Source: Otatea glauca
Taxonomy: Eukaryota > Streptophyta > Magnoliopsida > Poales > Poaceae
DNA: 64,000 nt
Assembly: GCA_036346275.1 (NCBI GenBank)
Contig: CM070728.1
Coordinates: 20,732,723 to 20,796,722 of the forward strand
Direction of reading: 5' to 3'
Position 1 is the first letter of the stretch. The number at the start of each line of letters is the position of its first letter. Both the position numbers and the translations under genes were made by a program. The notes under the pieces are model-generated. The model ran no database searches. It saw only the letters and a list, made by a program, of their open reading frames with translations, and was not told where the DNA came from. Positions 1-11,757 of this stretch are shown here, in pieces.

Positions 1-331
1 TATCTTACTTGGCATCTCCCGAACTCGATTCCGAGCATCTCCCTATTAGATCCGTACTGATGCCATTTCTGCAGGAACTGTTACGTCTAACATCTAATTT
101 CCTGAAGCCTTCTCTTTTACAAGCACACACCTCTCTTGTTTTATTTTTACTGATTAAAGATTTCTCTTTTGCAAATACACACCTCGACCTTTTCTCTACT
201 AATATAAAAAGGGAGTTCTTCTATTGTTCCCCTCTCCTAACAAGTACAATACACATTGGGCCTACGCACATTCTCTTATCCTCTCACACGTCCTCGTTTT
301 TTCTCTCGCCTCAATCAGATGGTGGAGCAGC
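1..331. other. Left flank with possible Helitron 5' terminus at 193
   Basis: AT-rich, CT-rich sequence with no convincing coding content. At 193-210 it reads TCTCTACTAATATAAAAA, which resembles the TC-starting 5' ends of grass Helitrons and could equally be a TATA-containing promoter-like stretch. The Gypsy LTR begins at about 332, so if this is a Helitron it was split by the Gypsy insertion. The base before the TC is T rather than the canonical A, which weakens the call. Confidence 0.35.
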
Positions 332-1383
332 TGTGACGAATACTCATAAAACAGGGGTGCACCAACGGCCCAATTGCAACAAGCAAAGCCCAGAGCGGCA
401 AGCGGCGGCCTCGAATCGGCCCAGCCTAAGCAGCCGTCCCGGCACGCTACCCAAATGCCTACGAGACCATTCAGGAGACCATTCCCGGCCGGTCCCGACT
501 CGACTCAACGAGGTTCCGACCCCGCGGCGGGGCGGGATCCCGACTCCGACTCAGCGGGGTTCCGACCCCGCAGCGGGGCGGGATCCCCGACCGACTTCAG
601 CGGGGTTCCCGACCCCGCGTGGGGCGGGATCCCGACTCCGACTTCGAGCAGCGTCGCGCGCCGAGTCCGTGTCAACCTAAGGCCACATGCCCCACGAACG
701 GTCATTAGTGGTGGCGAGGCGGTGGTCCTTCCTAAAACGATTTGATAGGCTGCTGAAGCCACGTCTCTGTCCCATCAACGGCCACCCACGGTGCAAGGAC
801 ACGCTCTCCCGAGGCAACTCCAACGTCACACGCGACTACGTCGGCACCACATGGATCACGAGAGCGCTCGCCACTTCGGAGGATTACCTAACCGCTCGAC
901 CCGGCTAGACCACCGACCAAAGATAGGCTCGGCGCGCGACCGATCAGCGAGCAAGCGACCCGATCGGCGGAGCGATTGGCGAACGGCGGGCAAGATCAAG
1001 CCCTAAAGTAGCTCGCCGGCACCGCCAATTCTCGATGTAACTTGCCCGCCCGTCTTGAATAAAAGGAGGCGGGAACCTCTAACAGGCAGCGAGTAAGAGC
1101 TACAAGAGAGCTTTTTCCTCTTCTTCCTTTTTTTTTTTTCTTCTCCTTACGAGAGCTAAGTTTAGATCATTCTAGTGTTGAGGCTTCACCTCTCGCTTGT
1201 AAAAAAACTTCGGTGCGATCATCCGCACTTTGATGAATACAACACCAACGCCTGGCTGGAGTAGGGACCTTGGCCCGAACGGTATACATCTTGGACTCGA
1301 GGTCTAACCATTCGAGGCGAGCGGAACGCGCACCCTTAGACTTACAAATTTATTTGCCGGCGCTCAAACGCCGCGGTTAGCAC
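332..1383 (+). repeat. 5' LTR of Gypsy copy 1
   Basis: Matches 14,032-15,029 along its whole length, from the (TG)GCGAATACTCATAAA-like start to the CTTACAAATTTA-TTGCCGGCGCTC stretch near 1,350-1,375. It carries a GC-rich 46-bp tandem repeat (three units), a long pyrimidine tract near 1,115-1,150 and an AATAAAAG motif near 1,060. Both ends are uncertain by about 10 bp, because the copies do not share clean TG and CA termini. Confidence 0.8.
497..640 (+). repeat. 46-bp GC-rich tandem repeat inside 5' LTR (3 units)
   Basis: Three consecutive imperfect units, each containing GGTTCC(C)GACCCCGC and GGGGCGGGATCCC, at about 500, 547 and 593. The 3' LTR of the same element (about 14,195-14,290) and the 3' LTR of copy 2 (about 50,076-50,165) carry only two units. 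This accounts for most of the length difference between the LTRs. Confidence 0.75.
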
Positions 1384-2479
1384 ACTGTAGGGGCTTGCGC
1401 GTCTTGGCGACATCTCCGGATTCCCATTCGTCTCCTTGATGGCATTCTTCTCCAACGACGGCATGGTGTGTTCGGGAGCGGATCCGCCGGCTCCTCGGCT
1501 TCACCGTCACCTCGGAGGAGAGCTCACGCTCATCCCAGCTGCGCCGAGGGCGGCGCGCTGCCGAGCTGGACACCATCTCCGGCGCCTTCGTCCCACTCCG
1601 GCTTGGGCGCCCACGGGCCCAAAGGAACACGAGGAGCGCTATACCTCCTTTGGCGAAAGCCCTCCGGAACTGCGCGCAGAGATCCGTCACCTCCCTTTGC
1701 TCACGACTTGTAGCTATGGTTGGCTACATGCCAACCTCGATCCACGAGTTCTTTGGAAGACTCTTCCGACCACGGCTCCAGCTCCGACACGGAGTATCCG
1801 CCCGCGGCGGCACTCTCGCGAGTGCAACGTGGCGAGCACTGGCCGATTGGCCGTAGCCACCGCGTGGACGGTCTGACGGTCCCGTCCGACCGAGGCACGG
1901 GAGGGGGAATACCAGCCAGCCGCGGCGAGCCTTCGAGCTCGCCAGCCACGAGCTCCAACGGCAACGCGAGAGCCGAGGAGCGAAGGTGAGCTCGGCCGGC
2001 TCGAGCCAACTGGAGCGGGGCGAGCCGAGCCAGCGAGTCTTTGGCGGCAACGCCGCGCGCGCGCATATAGCACCACAAGTTGGGGCGAATCCGGCGCCCC
2101 GCTTTTTCCCTCACGCAAGCCAAAACGTGGGCTGCGGCGCGCAATCTTGCTCGAGGCCTTCCGAGCCCGCAAACCCGGAGGCGAGCTACCTACGGAACCT
2201 TGGTGGTGGAAGCCTTGCGCCGTCGCGGCTTATCATGAGCCTCGGCTCCTACCACACGGCGCTACTTCGGCCACCGGGCCCGTGTCTGCCGCGCGAGGCC
2301 GGTGGATGCGCCAAGACCGCGCCCCACCATGAACCACCCGAGCCTCACGCACCCGGTGCGCGGCGCCTCGGTAATGCCTACGACATCGCGCCACCCTCGG
2401 CGCGAAGAAAGATGGCGGAGGACGCCGCCAGCTCACGTGTTGCGGATGGTGGCGCCACTACCGCGCCGAGCCCCGATGG

Positions 2480-3240
2480 TCCGGACCACGGGCTTTTGCC
2501 AAAGATTCGCGGCGAATTTCCCGCCCGATTCCGGCGCCTACCAACATTGCCAAGTACACCGGGCCACCAACCTGTGTCGGCTCAAGATTACCGGCTCGCG
2601 TCGCGGTGGGAGCGACGGATGATCTCTTCATCATCCAAGACCTCCCATCTACCTCGCGGACTCGGCTCGAGCTCGGCTCGAGTACACGCCTCAAAAAACG
2701 TCGAGAATCGGCGGACTTGAAGAATCTCTTCGTCGGTAACTTCGGGGCACTTATAAGCGCCTGGTAACTCCTGGGACTGAAGGCTGCAGCGGCGGCCGGG
2801 AGACTCTCGGGACTACATCCGGAGGTTTTCCGCCACGGTCTGAGCTCCCGACATCTCGGCGCCGATGTCGTGGGAGCCTTCTTCTGGCACCTCACGCAAG
2901 GCCTTGGTGCACAAGGTGGGCCGCCTCAAGCCCGGGACCAAGGAGCTCCTCGACATCGCCACCAACCACGCCTCGGGGAGGCCGTAGGGGCTATTTTCGA
3001 AGGAGGAAAGGCCCAGCAGAGCCGGCGTCAAACCGGGTCTCCTTCCGACCGCCCGACAAGCAGGCGGCGCGGAAGCGGTCCGTGAGACCCAGTGGTCGCC
3101 ACGGTCGACCGCTGCCCAGCAGCGAAAGCGGCCGACCGTCGCGCCGACCACCGAAAATTGATGGGCGGCCCATGCGAACCATGGGTTCTCCGTCAAGCAC
3201 AAGTCACCGGATCTGCGAAGTCTGGCGCTATCTTTCTAGC
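2480..3240 (+). pseudogene. gag: Gypsy gag (capsid domain and linker), frameshifted
   Basis: Three-frame reading recovers a Retrotrans_gag domain: an IAKYTGATN-like start near 2,545, then a SLHHPRPPIYLADSAR-like stretch, a region reading close to LKNLFVGNF, and DIATNHASGEEAVGA near 2,950-2,995 joined to FEGGKAQQ. The cysteine-poor CPNHGF-VKHK-like linker follows near 3,165-3,205. The frame changes several times, so no continuous Gag is encoded. In copy 2 only the C-terminal end of this domain survives, right of the N gap. Confidence 0.75.
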
Positions 3241-3279
3241 GTCCCCACCACACCGCGAAGCAAAGGAAAGAAGCCGCCG

Positions 3280-3960
3280 CGGCCCGCGAACGGCGGAGAA
3301 GAAGGCGACGACGAGTTCCCGAGCGGCGGTACGCCTCATGATCTTCGGAGGACCGACACTCTGGCCGACAAGCGTCGGCTCAAGCTCGCTTCGCGAGTCC
3401 ACACCGTCGCGGGGCGTCCCCAATATCTTCGGTGGTCGGAGTTCCGATCACCTTTGATCGGACCGATCACCCGATCGTGTCCACACCGTAGGTAGTACCG
3501 GTGGTCGTCGACCGTCGTCGAACGGCGCCTCACGAAGGTCTTGATGGGCGAAGCGGCCTTAACATCCTCACGTTGAGGCGTTCGGCGCTATGGGGTCCGC
3601 GCTCAAGCCTCCGGCCAAGCAAGGCACCTTTCCATGGCGTCATCCGGCCGACAAGCCCATCCGCTCGGGCGGTCGACCGCCGTCACCTTCGAGGCCGGAA
3701 ACTTCCGCGAGACCCTCACCTTCGAGTCGTGGATTTCCGGCGCCTACCACGCCATCTGGGAGGCCATGCTACGCCAAGTTCATGGCGATCCCGGCCACGC
3801 TACCTCAGTGAAGATGCCCGGACGCATGGAGTCATTCTGCGGCATCGTCTTTCCGGCTGCCTTCAATCTGCGGCGCGGCGGTGCGAGCTCGCCTCGGCGA
3901 TCGTTGCCTCTGCGAAACTCAACAAGCTCGGGAGGAAGCCCGAGTCCGTCCTGAATCCAA
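3280..3960 (+). pseudogene. Gypsy aspartic protease region, frameshifted
   Basis: Fragments read GGEEGDDEF, HDLRR, a YLRWSE segment near 3,420 and a GLDGRSGLNIL segment near 3,545, then SRLRPSKAPFHG-like and AYHAILGRP-CYAKFMAIP-like stretches. DGxSGLNI is the usual active-site surrounding of Tat-lineage proteases; here the third position reads R instead of G. Several frame changes separate the segments. The equivalent in copy 2 lies at about 39,180-39,720. Confidence 0.7.
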
Positions 3961-4329
3961 CAAATCGGGCGGGATCCTTCAAATCCGCCGAGGACACGAA
4001 GGAGGTCACGGTCGATCCTGTGATCCGACCAAGACCGTCTTGGTCGAACCACGCTCCCGCCAAATAGGAAGCGCGCTCGTCGACTTCCTCGCACTAACAA
4101 AGATGTCTTCGCATGGAGGTCCTCCGACATGCCGGGCGTCAAAGGAGGTCGCGAGCACTCCTTGAGCGTCAGACCGGGCTCAAAGCCGGCCGCCCAACGC
4201 CGCGCCGCTTCGGCGAGGAAAGGCGCGGGTTATAGGAGAGATCGCCAAACTCTTGGCGGCGGGGTTTGTAAAGAGGTGCGCCACCACGAGTGGCTAGCCA
4301 ACCTGTACTTGTAAAAAGAAGAGCGGGCA

Positions 4330-4830
4330 ATGGAGAATGTGTGTTGACTATACGAGTCTCAACAAAGCATGTCCCAAGGACCCATTCCCTTACCTCGCAT
4401 CGACTAAGTCATCGACTCCACCACTGGTGCGAGTCTCTTTCCTTCTGGATGCCTACTCGGGCTACCACGGTTGCGCTAAAGGAGTCCGACCACTCGCGAC
4501 TTCCTTCATCACTCCGTTCGGCTCGTTACGCTATGTCACAATGCCCTTCGGCACGAAGAACGCGGGCGCTACATACCAGCGATGTATGCAAGCGTGCTTC
4601 AATGACGGATCGGCCGCAGCGTTGGGCGTATGTCGGCGATATTGTCGTAAAGACCGGGAAGGTGACGACCTTATCGCCGACCTAGAAGAGACTTTCGCGA
4701 ACCTTGGCGGTTTCGCATAAAGCTCAACCAGAGAAGTGCGTCTTTGGGGTCCCCAAAGGAAAGCTCTTAGGCTTCATCGTCTCGAGCGAGGCATCGAGGC
4801 CAATCGGAGAAGATCTCGGCGATTGCAAGG
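4330..4830 (+). pseudogene. Gypsy reverse transcriptase, frameshifted, catalytic motif altered
   Basis: Starts at VDYTSLNKACPKDPFPYL (4,340-4,395) and continues through FLLDAYSGYH, TSFITPFGS-RYVTMPFG and NAGATYQRCMQACF. The catalytic YxDD box reads YVGD at about 4,628-4,640, whereas copy 2 reads YVDD, and a frameshift lies just before it. It ends with the KCVFGVPKGKLLGF-type segment near 4,735-4,780. In a working element this domain copies element RNA into DNA; this copy cannot encode it as written. Confidence 0.85.
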
Positions 4831-5429
4831 ATGGGCCCGGTCGGCAACCTCAAAGGGGTCGAGTGGCCGGGTGCTGGCGGCTTTGAGCCGTTTCGTGTCT
4901 CGCCTCGTGAGCGCGAATGCCGCTCTGGTGCTCAAGAAATCCGACCGCTTGATTGGACACACGAGGCTCGGAGGCCCTCACGCTTGAAGGCCTTCTGTCC
5001 TCGCCTCGATCTGGTCGCCCGGCACCGGGTGAACCGCTGCTCCTCTACATCGCGCCGCTGCAAGTCGTCGTGCGGCCCTCGTGGTGGAGCGGCGGAAGAA
5101 GGCCGTGAGCTCAAGGTACAGCGGTCGGTCTACTTCATCGGTGAGTACTTTCCGAGTCCAAGACTCGGTACCCGCAGTGCGAAGTTACTCTACGCGGTGC
5201 TCATCGCAAAGAGGAAACTCGTTCACTACTTGATCGGCCACGCCATCACTGTGGTGACCACGTCCCCACTGGCGAGATCATCCATAATCGCGATGCCTCG
5301 GGAAGGATAGCCAAATGGGCGCTCGAGCTTAGCGTCCATGGCATAATATCGTCCCTCGGACGGCGATCAATCGCGAGCTCTGGTGACCGTCGGCCGAGTG
5401 GGCCAAGCCGAGCACCACCGGTGGTCGAA

Positions 5430-5800
5430 GACCCGTCTTGGACAATGTACTTGACGGGTCTTACACCAAGAATGGCGCGGCGCGGAGTCGTCATCATCTC
5501 CCGCTCGAGAGCGAGCTGTCGCCATTAGGTTGCTCTTCGACGCGACCAACAACATTGCCGTCTGAGGCTCTCGTCAGCGGTCTCGGATCGCTGCCGACCT
5601 CGGTGCCCGCCGGCTCGTCCACGGGGACTCCAAGCTTGTCGTCGACCAAGTCATGAAGGCTGCGGGCCCGAGACGCCCGCGTGGCAGCGTCTTGTCGAGA
5701 AATCGCGGCTCGAGGAGCGGTTCAAGGGTTTCGAGCTTCACCATAGCTACAGACGCTACAATGGCGAGGCCGATCACTGCCAATCTTGCCTCCAGTGAGC
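5430..5800 (+). pseudogene. Gypsy RNase H domain, frameshifted
   Basis: Reads LDGSYTKNGAA near 5,447-5,480 (start of the RNase H fold, DGS carrying the first catalytic aspartate), then RLLFDATNN-like, HGDSKLVVDQVMK (5,625-5,660) and GFELHHSYRRYN-like wording near 5,728. Each segment lies in a different frame. It follows the RT by about 600 bp of RT-connection sequence, the normal Gypsy order. Confidence 0.75.
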
Positions 5801-6079
5801 TGTCCCCGCCCGGGATCTTCGTCTCCGACCTCCTGCGGCCCTTGTCCGTGGACTCGGCGGTGGCGGCCACCGACCAATCGGCCACGGTCACCCCGGCCGG
5901 CCGCGCGGTCGGGCGTGGACTGGCGGATCTGCCGCGGTGTGCTAGCACTTGAGTCCGGCCGAGAGGCCCTACATCGACCGTTTGTGGACGGGTCACTTCC
6001 CCGACCCGGCCGAGGCCGGCGCCTCGCCCGTGGGCAAAATCTTTCGTCTGATCGGCCCACCTCTACAAAGGAGTCCTCC

Positions 6080-7000
6080 GGTCCTCCAAAAATGTATCTT
6101 GACCGACCAAGGAAAGCAGTTTCTTTGGACGACATACAGTAGTCTGCGGTCACCACGCACACCCGATCTCTTGTGGGAAAGGCCTTTCGACAAGGTTTCT
6201 CTTGGCCAACGGCTGTGTCGGGCGCCGAGCATATCGTGCGCACTGCGAAGGATGCGATTCTTTGCTCGTGACGCATCTGCCGGCCAAGCTTCTGAGCGAT
6301 CCCCATCACGTGGCCTTTTGCCGTCAGGGACTCGATTTGGTCGACCTTCGAGAAAGCGCCGGGGCTTCACCCACTGCTCGTCGCGGTAGATAAGTTCACC
6401 AAGTGGATAGAGGCCAAGCGGTCGTGGCGTCACGTCGGTACAAGCGGCCATCTTCTTCGCGACATCGTTTTTAGGTTTGGAGTCCCAAACTCCATCATCA
6501 CCGAAACAACGGAACACGTTCACGGGGAAGGAATTTCTCGAGTTACGTGGCGACTTCAACATCCGTGTCGATTGGGCGTGCGATAGCCCATCCGCGGACT
6601 AACGGCGGTCGGCGCACTAACGGCATGATCCTTCAGGACTCAAGCGCGGATCTTCGATCGGCTCAAGCATTTCGCGGTATTTGGGTAGCCGAGCGCCTCC
6701 GTCCTCTGAGTCTGCGGACCACGCCGACCGGCGGCCGGGTTCACACCCTTCTTTATGGTGTTATTGGCGAAGCCATTTGCCCATGACACGGAATACGGCT
6801 CCCGAGATTGCAAGCCTTGATGAGGCTCGGGGCTCGCCTCGCAACAAGACGCCATCGACCCATTTCGGCGAAGCGCGCGGCGTGGCCGTCTGCGATCGGC
6901 GGATATCAATAAGCCTGCTAGCCGCTACCACGGCCGCCAAGTTCGAGGGCGATCCTTGTATTGGCGACTTGGTTCTGCGTCGGTCGGACAACCAAAGATA
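6080..7000 (+). pseudogene. Gypsy integrase, frameshifted
   Basis: A zinc-finger part (HH-CC) is recognisable from about 6,130 to 6,270 (GHHA and AEHIVRTCEGCRFFA-type wording). The catalytic core reads GLDLVDL, then FTKWIEAK near 6,395, then FGVPNSIIT near 6,476, and the final part (HPRTNGG near 6,590) continues into C-terminal sequence. Multiple single-base shifts interrupt all of it. It is the last pol domain before the long non-pol 3' region. Confidence 0.75.
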
Positions 7001-7249
7001 AGCACAAGGCGGCGCCACAGGAGGTCCTTTCACCGTCGTGGAAGTTCTCGGCACAGCACCTTCGACTCAAGGGCGCCGATGGTCGCATCCTCCTAATGCA
7101 CGGAACATTGAAAAGTTAAGGCGATTCTATCCTAAGCTCTTTTCTTTTTCTGGTATAAGTCTTTACCTTTCTCCCAACCGAGCACACAGTGCGCCACGTG
7201 ACGACTCGGGGCTGCCGTGGCGCCCGTTCGAGCGCTCGGATGGTGTCTG

Positions 7250-7640
7250 CATGGTCGGTGACCCGGCCGACCACGAGTCTATCCCGGCGGTAACCCTCTC
7301 GACCGAGTGCTACGGCCTACGCCCGGTGGCTATGGTTGCCCAGTAGCACTCGCGGAAGAAGGAAGCACTGAGTGGGATGACCTTGCAGTCGATTGGGAAC
7401 AATCTTCCCCACACGAACTCGGCTAACTCACGTACTCATGTGGGTCGGTGACCCGACTAGTCACAGAGTCTATCGGCGGTAACCCTCTCGACCGGCGCTT
7501 CGGCCTCGCCCGGCGGCTATGGTTGCTAAGTAGCACTTTGCGGAAGAAGGAAGTGCCCGAGTGGAAAAACCCTTGGCCGATCGGGAACACTCCGAACCCC
7601 ATGAGTGCGCGTAACTACCGCATAAACAAGACTCCTATCC
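7250..7640 (+). repeat. 193-bp imperfect direct repeat downstream of pol
   Basis: Two adjacent units begin with GGTCGGTGACCCG at about 7,252 and 7,445. Both contain GAGTCTATC, GGTAACCCTCTCGACC, a GGCTATGGTTGC stretch and a GAAGAAGGAAG stretch. The same doublet occurs in copy 2 at about 43,169 and 43,360. It lies between integrase and the GC-rich 3' region and has no coding signal I can defend. Confidence 0.65.
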
Positions 7641-7789
7641 TCTTGGCCCTCTCAAATTGACCGACCTACGCATAAGCGACCCGTGGTCCTTGAGGCTATG
7701 GTCGGTCAAACCCAAGCGCAAAGGAGAGCAAAGAGGCAAGCCGGAGCTTACAATTACTTACGATCGTTTACACAGTCTTTGCGAAAAAG

Positions 7790-10700
7790 AAAAAAAAGGG
7801 GCTAACTTCTTTCTTCCTCTTCTTCACGGTGGCGGCCGAGCGCGGAGGAGGAGGACTGGCATCTTAGGCGACCTCGGGCGGGGCGTGGTGGCGATCTCCC
7901 GAGCATGCGGCTCGACACAGGCTTCGAACACGTCGACCTCGTCGTCGGTCGGTTCGGCGATGCCGCTACTCACCATCGCGAGGTCGATACCGTCATAGTG
8001 CGAGGCGGTGTTGACGGTCGCGGACGAAGCTCGATCTTTGCGCCGCAATCACACCGCCTCCACAAGCCCGGCACTCGGGCGGTAGCGAGGGCAAGTGCGC
8101 TCGGGCCTGCCCACATGCCTAAGACTTGGCGCGAACCTCTGGCCGGCCCTCGAAGGGCTTCGATTCGGCGCCCATCTCGGCCCTACCATCCTCGGAGACC
8201 CTCGGCGCCAGAGCCTCGTCCACGGCGCGATCGCCCGCGTCGCGGTCTCGCCACGCATTCCGAGCCTCCATGGCGGCCTTCGGGTTTCTGCACCTCTGCG
8301 AGTTTTGGCGTCTCGGATGAGTCTCCTGCAGGTTACCCCAACCAAAGAAATCAATGGAGGAGTTGAGATACTTACGATCCGCAGAGTCGATCAGTGCCGA
8401 CTTCCCTCCGAGACTCGTAGGGCGTCCTCAAGAAGCCGGCTCCTTCAGAACGATCTCTGCTCGGGCCGAGCTTGTTCGGCGTCCTCGGGCACGATCCCGC
8501 TCCGGCCGCAGATGGGTCGCTTCGCTTGTGCCACCCCCGGCGGTGGCGGCGGCGTCCTTGGCCTCGGTGACCTCCGCCAGGGGAGGATTCAAGCTCCACC
8601 ACCCTTGCCTCAAGGCCTCGGCCCCAGGCGCTCGTCGTAAAGGGCCTTTGAGGCCTCCTCCACCCTAAGCGAGTTTTTCGCCTCCGTCGCCCAATGTTCA
8701 AAGCCTCTTGGGCAAGAGCGAAACCAAGCGCAATGACCACTTTCTTCCACTGCGTGCGCCGAGCATCCGGCGGCGAAGGAGCACGGCTTTGGCGCTTCGG
8801 AGCAGGCCCGCAAATCTTTGCACAACAGGACATTTAGTCAAATCTGGCGAAAGCATCGAGAGTTACAAAGTCGACTCCTTCGCTCGACTTACCAAACTTA
8901 CGGGTTGAATCCCCGACCATCACCTCCAGCGCCTGTTTGAAGACTCTAAGGCTAGGGTCGGACCCTTATGGATCGACCCTATCTCCTCCTCCATGGCAGT
9001 GGCGCCTGCCAAGGCGACCACTCGCTCCTCGGCCGGGTCCATGGATCCGACCACAGAGGCCACATCCGGCAGCGGACCTTCGCATGCGCTCGGAGGAGCG
9101 GCGCCGACCAGGCGCCATGGCGAGGCGATGAAGTCGGCCCTCGGGAGCCCCTCAGGGGGGGTCGGACGCGCCTCGGCATCGGCGCCGCCCGGCCGTGCCG
9201 CCGCCGGCTATCTGCCGACCCTCGGCGGCACTATCTCGGCCGGCACCGCCGTGGTCGGCGATCGCTCCACTCTTCGCCAGCGCCCGCCGGTGGCGCAATG
9301 GCCAGCGGTGTCGCCGTCCCTCCTGCAGGAAGACCCTCGCGTCGGCCGTGGCGTCGGCGAGCGGCGAGAGCTCCTCGCCGACCTCGATCTCTCCTCCTCA
9401 AAGGAGGCGCGTCCTGATCGCGTGCTCCATAGGCGCCGACTTGTCGGTACCACCGGAGCCGCCGTGACCGCCACGAGAAGTGGCTGCGGCCGCGCCCAAA
9501 TCACGCCCGTGTAAGCGGCGCGTCCACGATATTTAAAAGTCGCCGGCGGCTTTGCTACAAATGTTCCAGCAGAAGGAAGAAATACTTCTTGGCGGAGGCG
9601 AGTCGCGCTGCTGCAGCGCTCTCTTCGTCGGCCCCACCAAAGGGCGGTCGGTGGCCGCTTCCGAAGCTACCACCGTCGGTAGCGTCGACAAGCTGCGGCC
9701 GCATATCGCCCTCGCTGAGGACCGGGCGCGGGCTGCTGTCGGGCCAACTCTCGAGCCACCACTCACCGGAGGGTCGGGAAGGAATGCTGTTGTAGTCGGG
9801 AAGCTCCCCACTATCGATGAAGTCGTCCCCACCGCGGTGGACTCCGTCGTCCTCGCGCGCAGCGTGCCTTGCCGCGCGCTCCTTTGCTTCTTCTTCCTCC
9901 TCTCCTCCTTACGCCTTTGCGGGAATCGTCCTCGGCGGTCTTCGCGAGGCGCCCCTCGTTTCTTTCTCCCGGGAGCGGTGCGGGAGGACATGCCTGCGAG
10001 CCCCTAGAGGATACAAAAGCGACCGTCAGTCGGGCGCTAAGAGCGAAGAAGAAAGAAGCGAAGAAAAATCCACAAACTCACGGTTGGGGATGGCCGACGA
10101 AAGGCCCGGTGGCGCGCGCGCCACCGTGGCGCTTCCTCCGATAATCTGCCGCCCACCTCGGGCGCGGCCAACTCGGCCACCTCCGTCCTTGCGGTCGGAT
10201 GGCCCTCATCTTGGAACATGGGGTGCGGCTTTGGCGCGAGGGCTGCGCGCATCCTCATGAAGCGTGCGACAACATCCCGGTCGGCCCGTTTCCTCGAGCC
10301 ACGATCTCCTCCACGATCGGGGCCACCTTGTTCTTTTCCTCTTCTCGCGCCCGGTCCATTGCTCTCTGCTGCGACGAGGAGCTCGCCAAAAAGCACAGGC
10401 GCTTGTTTTCAACGTTCGGACATAGATCCATTCGGGCGCCATCCCTTGTTAGAGGGCGGCTTGATGTCGGTACTCGGAGCTCGGCCGTTCGAAGTGGAGG
10501 CGAGCCGCCCATGGGCGCCGTCGCGTCGACGGCTGTCTTTCAAAGCCTCACTGGAAGAAGTGCGCCCACAGCCAATGCGGCTCAATCCCTAAGAAGGCCT
10601 CGCGGGGTAATGAAAATGGCGATGTGAAGGACCCGTTAGGGTTGGTGGTGCACCTCCACCTTGTAATGGAAAAGAAGCCCACAGGCGAAAGGGTGGAGCG

Positions 10701-10900
10701 GCGGGCGGCCGCTCTCAAAAAAGCGGCGGGGACCACAACCTCGTCATTCTGCGGCGGGGGATAACGGCCCGGTCGGCACTCTCGGCCAGAGGTGCCTTGC
10801 GGCGGGAGAAGCCCTTCTTCACTAGGCGAAGCGCGCTCTCTGTCGCGAGCACTCCGTCCACGACATCTTCGCGGAAGCGGCGGAAGGTGAGAAGAAGAGG
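7790..10900 (-). other. Non-pol 3' region of Gypsy copy 1, possible antisense extra ORF
   Basis: GC-rich and frameshift-ridden. Minus-strand fragments keep protein-like wording in both element copies. Examples are ARMDLCPNVENK followed by a Glu/Lys/Arg-rich stretch (near 10,300-10,430), PMF-DEGHPTAR (near 10,200) and an ALAQEALNIGR segment (near 8,700). Tat-lineage elements often carry an extra ORF downstream of pol, sometimes antisense. That is the most economical reading, but no continuous frame survives and I recognise no domain. Confidence 0.35.
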
Positions 10901-10999
10901 GTGAGGTTTCCTTCTCGGCTCTCTGGCGTTTTTCTTGCTTTAGGGGCGGGAGGCGAAGAAGCGGCGTGGCTACCGAGGCACCCCAACAACGTACTTATA

Positions 11000-11757
11000 G
11001 GAGGCGGCGGGCGCCGGCCGAGCGGACGCCTCCTCGAGCGAATCGTCGCGTCGCGCCGTCATCACGCCCGGCACGGTAACTCCGATTTCCAATTCCACTC
11101 GCATTTAATCTGTCGCGTCGGGTTGCGAGTCATAAAGCGCCGCCCGACAGCGTGTCCGTTACCTCTTGGTCTCCGCCTTTTGGCGGGGCGGTTGTTCGGC
11201 GCGAGAAACCCATTGGGCATGCGGTCCCAAGATGGCAAAAAGCTTTGTGGCTTGCGCCGAGCCCAATGAAAGCGTGGGTTCAAAGGCCTAACCAGGGATG
11301 GGCGTAGGGCGCCCAAATGAAACAGCGAGGGCAAGTGCACGAGTGAGCCCCACGGTGGGTCCCGGTTGGGTCGGTGACGACCAGTCACCTCTACTCGCGT
11401 CGAGACCATACTTCACACTCTCCCGGGAGCTCATCGATGGCGGCGGCCGGTGTGCTCTGGTCGGTGGCGACCCGGAGTCCATCTGAGATTGAGTAAAGAA
11501 AGGTTTCTTATGGGTCGCCCGGGCGGGCAGGACACCCTACTGCGGGACCGTCAGCTCGGAAGGTCCCCCAGGCGGGACCTCCCAGACCCCCTCGGACTAC
11601 CGTTACTAGCTCCAAAAGCACGGCGTTCAAACCAACGCAGTAAGCGCGCGTCGCTCACCCTCCAGTCCCACACACGCGGATGGGGTAAACTTGTGGGATA
11701 GGCGGCGGCTACTCCTCTCGCGCTTCCCTCGCGGACGGGGACTCGGGATGGATACCC
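11000..11757 (+). other. Non-coding 3' internal region of Gypsy copy 1
   Basis: No coding wording recognised on either strand. It leads into the minisatellite, with a GAGTAAAGAAAGGTTTCTTA stretch near 11,490-11,510 that is also present in copy 2 near 47,407. Nothing else supportable. Confidence 0.5.

Noticed and set aside
1384..1410. Search for a Met-tRNA primer-binding site after the Gypsy 5' LTR
   Set aside because: The expected TGGTATCAGAGC-type sequence is absent and no alternative could be assigned with confidence.
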